Below, one piece after another: positions 6,008-7,799 of a DNA stretch of 7,799 nt (position 1 is its first letter; the number at the start of each line of letters is the position of its first letter). The position numbers were made by a program, and so were the translations under genes. The stretch is from Microgenomates group bacterium (GTDB lineage: Bacteria; Patescibacteriota; Microgenomatia; UBA1406; GWC2-37-13): assembly GCA_028276105.1 (NCBI GenBank), contig JAPYWZ010000026.1, positions 1-7,799 of the forward strand. Direction: 5' to 3'. Under the pieces are notes generated by a model that worked only from the letters and a program-made list of their open reading frames with translations, was not told the DNA's origin and ran no database searches.

Positions 6008-6039
6008 AAGTAACTTAAGAAACTTAGGTAACTTAAGTA
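6004..6039. repeat. Family A array between the surface-protein and fusion genes (4 units)
   Basis: The units are ACATAAGTA, ACTTAAGAA, ACTTAGGTA, ACTTAAGTA. They occupy the whole 34-base gap between the two minus-strand genes, including the place where a Shine-Dalgarno would lie. The degenerate first unit contains the ATG start codon of the fusion gene (complement of CAT, 6005-6007). Confidence 0.85.
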
Positions 6040-6041
6040 TA

Positions 6042-7799
6042 CTAATTGATAATCAACCAGTCAAAGGCAACATCTTGGTCTAAAAGTTGATTGCGAATGA
6101 CTCTAAAATACCCATCTTTTTTGTCAAAAATAGATAGGGAGATTGGCTGGGTTGTTTTTGGGGTTAAAAAGATTGAGGAGGTTGGTTTGGCAAAAGAGGA
6201 GTAAATAACCACCTCTTCGGCGGTTTTTGGGATGATACCAGTACCTGCCGCTGAGGCTGAAGCTTCAATCGCTGGGGCAAAAATACCGTTTTTGGCAAAG
6301 TTGTCTCTGGCAGCAATAACGGCAAAGTCAGTTGCTTTTTTAAGTTTTAAGTCACCTAAGATACTTAAGTCACCTAAGATACTTAGGTTTTCTTCAAGCG
6401 GAGTAATTTTTGAGGTTTTTATCCCGCCTTGGGCGATAATTTCACCTTTGGTGGTGATGGTGCCGTCTTTGGCAATAGTGACTGCACCATCAAAAAGGGT
6501 GATTTTGTCTAAGGCAGAAAGTTTAAGTTCTGAGGCTAAAGTAGTGATGGAATTGTTTTCGACAAATGTTTGGCCAACTAGTAAAGAGCCGGAGACTGAG
6601 ACATTGTAAAGATTGGATTGGCCGGTGACGGTTAGGTCGCTTAGGTTGGTTAGGTGACTTAGGTTACTTAGGTTGCTTAGGTCAGGTAAAGGCTGGTTTT
6701 TGATTTCTGCCAAAAGTCTTTGGATTTCATTGATGTTTTCCGCCTCAACCTCTTTGGCAATAATTTTTCCCGAGACTGAGGCTTCGGTGGCGTTTAAGGT
6801 GTTGGTTGAAAGAGCGCCAGAGATAGTGGCGTCTTTATTTACCTTTAAGTCACCTAAGTCACCTAAGTCACTTACGATAGAAGAGGAAGAGATCTGTCCT
6901 GAGAAAGAGGCGTTGCCAGAAGCATCAATTGTTACAGCGGTTTTTCCTTCCAAACCTTTGATAATAATTTTTGCTAGCGGTCCTTTTCTGTCGCTTGATA
7001 CCGTGTTTCTCACTTCCGTGGGCGTGCTCGCTTCACTATCGTTTCGCTGCGCACCTCCCAAGTCGTTCGAAACAGGTATCTTCGCTTCGGAATCAAGGTT
7101 AATAACTAAATCCTTTTCTTGGGGTTTTATCTCGTTGGTTGAGATTGTATTTAAAGAAGCTTCACCGGTTGCGACAAGATTAGTGGTTTCCACAATCGGC
7201 GAGATGATTTTTTCCTCAACTTTCAAATGTTTAAATTCTGCAAAAGTTGAGGTAATTTTTTCTGCAACTAAATCAACAATGTTAATCATCCCAGCCTGGA
7301 GATTAGCAATAACTGCTTTTGAAAATATCCCAACATTATCCAAAACCTCACCGGTATTTTTTACCAGTTGATATCCAAAATTGTTAAGATCCTCTATTTT
7401 AGTTAAGATAAAGTTTTTTACATCCTCAATCTGTGGCATTTCATAAGAGTTGCCAACAATAATTAATATTTGATTCTTGCCTAAATAAGGATTCCAGTTT
7501 TCTGTGGCTTTACGAATGATTTTTTGACCAATCTTTGCTTTTTTAGCAAGTCCTGGTTTATCAGAAGAAGTTAGGCCATCTCCGGCTTTTATAGGAGGAG
7601 AGTCAGGATCAATTTTTACCGGTATTCTTCCCGCTAAAGCCAAAAGTCTTCTGTCTTCTCTTTCAATGCCAAGCGACTGTCCGGCTTTGGTGGAAATAGC
7701 ACCAATAATTTGGGGGTCGTTTTCTTTATTAGTTTTTCGCAAAATCGGCACACCTTTTTCATCAAGTTGCCCAGTTAAAGCAACCACATCACCGGCTTC
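6042..7799 (-). CDS. Large modular surface/adhesin-like protein, C-terminal part (5' end outside the window)
   Basis: The frame is open to the right edge; GTG 7787 is probably internal because in-frame codons EAGD precede it. Residue numbers count from that GTG. Residues about 1-97 (VVALTG...IIGAIST-x-AGQSLG...LALAGRIPVKID...GDGLTSSDKPGLA) resemble the domain found near the ends of phage tail-spike-like and Patescibacteria surface proteins. Residues about 115-200 may be helical. Residues about 205-500 alternate short beta segments with turns, such as TAVTIDASGNASFSGQI and ATISGALSTNTL. The last 70 residues (TGIIPKTAEEVVIYSSF...FDWLIIN) resemble the C-terminal beta-sandwich common on such proteins. 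It is probably extracellular and involved in attachment or surface structure, but I do not recognise a named family. Three family A arrays and a palindromic insert (residues 236-264) are translated in frame. No transmembrane segment is visible in this part. Confidence 0.8.
   Translation of the reverse strand, partial: EAGDVVALTGQLDEKGVPILRKTNKENDPQIIGAISTKAGQSLGIEREDRRLLALAGRIPVKIDPDSPPIKAGDGLTSSDKPGLAKKAKIGQKIIRKATENWNPYLGKNQILIIVGNSYEMPQIEDVKNFILTKIEDLNNFGYQLVKNTGEVLDNVGIFSKAVIANLQAGMINIVDLVAEKITSTFAEFKHLKVEEKIISPIVETTNLVATGEASLNTISTNEIKPQEKDLVINLDSEAKIPVSNDLGGAQRNDSEASTPTEVRNTVSSDRKGPLAKIIIKGLEGKTAVTIDASGNASFSGQISSSSIVSDLGDLGDLKVNKDATISGALSTNTLNATEASVSGKIIAKEVEAENINEIQRLLAEIKNQPLPDLSNLSNLSHLTNLSDLTVTGQSNLYNVSVSGSLLVGQTFVENNSITTLASELKLSALDKITLFDGAVTIAKDGTITTKGEIIAQGGIKTSKITPLEENLSILGDLSILGDLKLKKATDFAVIAARDNFAKNGIFAPAIEASASAAGTGIIPKTAEEVVIYSSFAKPTSSIFLTPKTTQPISLSIFDKKDGYFRVIRNQLLDQDVAFDWLIIN
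6345..6389. repeat. Family A array in the surface-protein gene (5 units, 18-base higher-order repeat)
   Basis: The units are TTTTAAGTC, ACCTAAGAT, ACTTAAGTC, ACCTAAGAT, ACTTAGGTT. Two unit types alternate, giving an 18-base repeat and the peptide NLSILGDLSILGDLK (residues about 467-481). Confidence 0.85.
6630..6683. repeat. Family A array in the surface-protein gene (6 units)
   Basis: The units are GGTTAGGTC, GCTTAGGTT, GGTTAGGTG, ACTTAGGTT, ACTTAGGTT, GCTTAGGTC. They encode DLSNLSNLSHLTNLSDL (residues about 369-385), directly after a predicted short helix. Confidence 0.85.
6843..6878. repeat. Family A array in the surface-protein gene (4 units)
   Basis: The units are CTTTAAGTC, ACCTAAGTC, ACCTAAGTC, ACTTACGAT. 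They encode IVSDLGDLGDLK (residues about 304-315), between two short beta-type repeats. Confidence 0.8.
6997..7080. repeat. In-frame palindromic element inside the surface-protein gene
   Basis: GATACCGTGTTTC (6997-7009) pairs with GAAACAGGTATC (7069-7080), with a single extra G as a bulge. The enclosed 59 bases contain further short inverted matches (GGGCGTGC near 7019-7026 against GCGCACCTCCC near 7049-7059). The core TCGCTGCGCACCTCC (7044-7058) resembles TCGCTGACGCTCCTC in the dehydrogenase element. It is locally richer in G and C than the flanking sequence. It encodes residues about 236-264, polar and Asn/Ser/Thr-rich, unlike the surrounding beta repeats. The frame stays open. Confidence 0.65.

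Noticed and set aside
6673..7371. Long plus-strand open frame (232 codons) opposite the surface-protein gene
   Set aside because: It is antisense to a clearly better frame with recognisable domains and shows no protein features of its own.
7785..7787. GTG as the true start of the surface protein
   Set aside because: The frame stays open to the window edge, and the preceding EAGD residues fit the domain, so the gene starts outside the window.

Overview
The window looks like part of a low-GC genome of a candidate-phyla-radiation bacterium (Patescibacteria, most likely Microgenomates). This rests on protein style, not on any marker gene. The signs are a pilin with the C-Y-P...N-I/C-G...YGxSSPN layout common in that group, a membrane O-antigen-ligase-like protein ending in TPRs, a two-LysM M23 peptidase, and a large modular surface protein with a tail-fibre-like C-terminus. 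Translation uses the standard code throughout. The phylum call is an inference.

Layout. Positions 1-69 hold the last codons of a thioredoxin reductase (+). A promoter-like sequence follows, then an NAD(P)-dependent glutamate dehydrogenase (109-1494, +). Seven bases later comes a membrane-anchored LysM/LysM/M23 peptidoglycan hydrolase (1502-2557, +). The rest is one apparent minus-strand operon, read from the right edge leftwards. Its genes are a large surface or adhesin-like protein whose start lies outside the window (7799-6042), a four-helix-bundle protein fused to a type IV prepilin (6007-4700), and a polytopic O-antigen-ligase-like protein with a C-terminal TPR region (4688-2577). It converges on the peptidase gene with only 19 bases between the stop codons. 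The peptidase and the three minus-strand genes all concern the cell surface: wall remodelling, glycan polymerisation or transfer, pilus and surface protein. No stretch over 300 bases lacks a gene, and I see no tRNA, rRNA, CRISPR array or transposase.

The striking feature is the density of small repetitive DNA inside and between the genes. Family A is a 9-base unit, ACTTARGTN, whose 8-base core ACTTAAGT is its own reverse complement. About 40 units occur in eight arrays, five of them translated in frame. Family B is a 10-base unit (GATTGATGGA and variants) in three arrays, all inside the O-antigen-ligase-like gene and all in the orientation with no stop codon in any frame. Family C is a CACGGAT/ATCCGTG repeat at two places in the same gene. 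In addition, two imperfect palindromes of about 85-92 bases sit in frame inside the glutamate dehydrogenase and the surface protein. They recall the Rickettsia palindromic elements that invade coding sequence.

The most interesting gene is the four-helix/prepilin fusion. Family A arrays lie immediately upstream of it, at two internal loops of the four-helix part, and exactly at the junction where that part ends and the prepilin begins. The pilin part has no start codon of its own. This suggests that repeat arrays can both pad proteins and join neighbouring genes.
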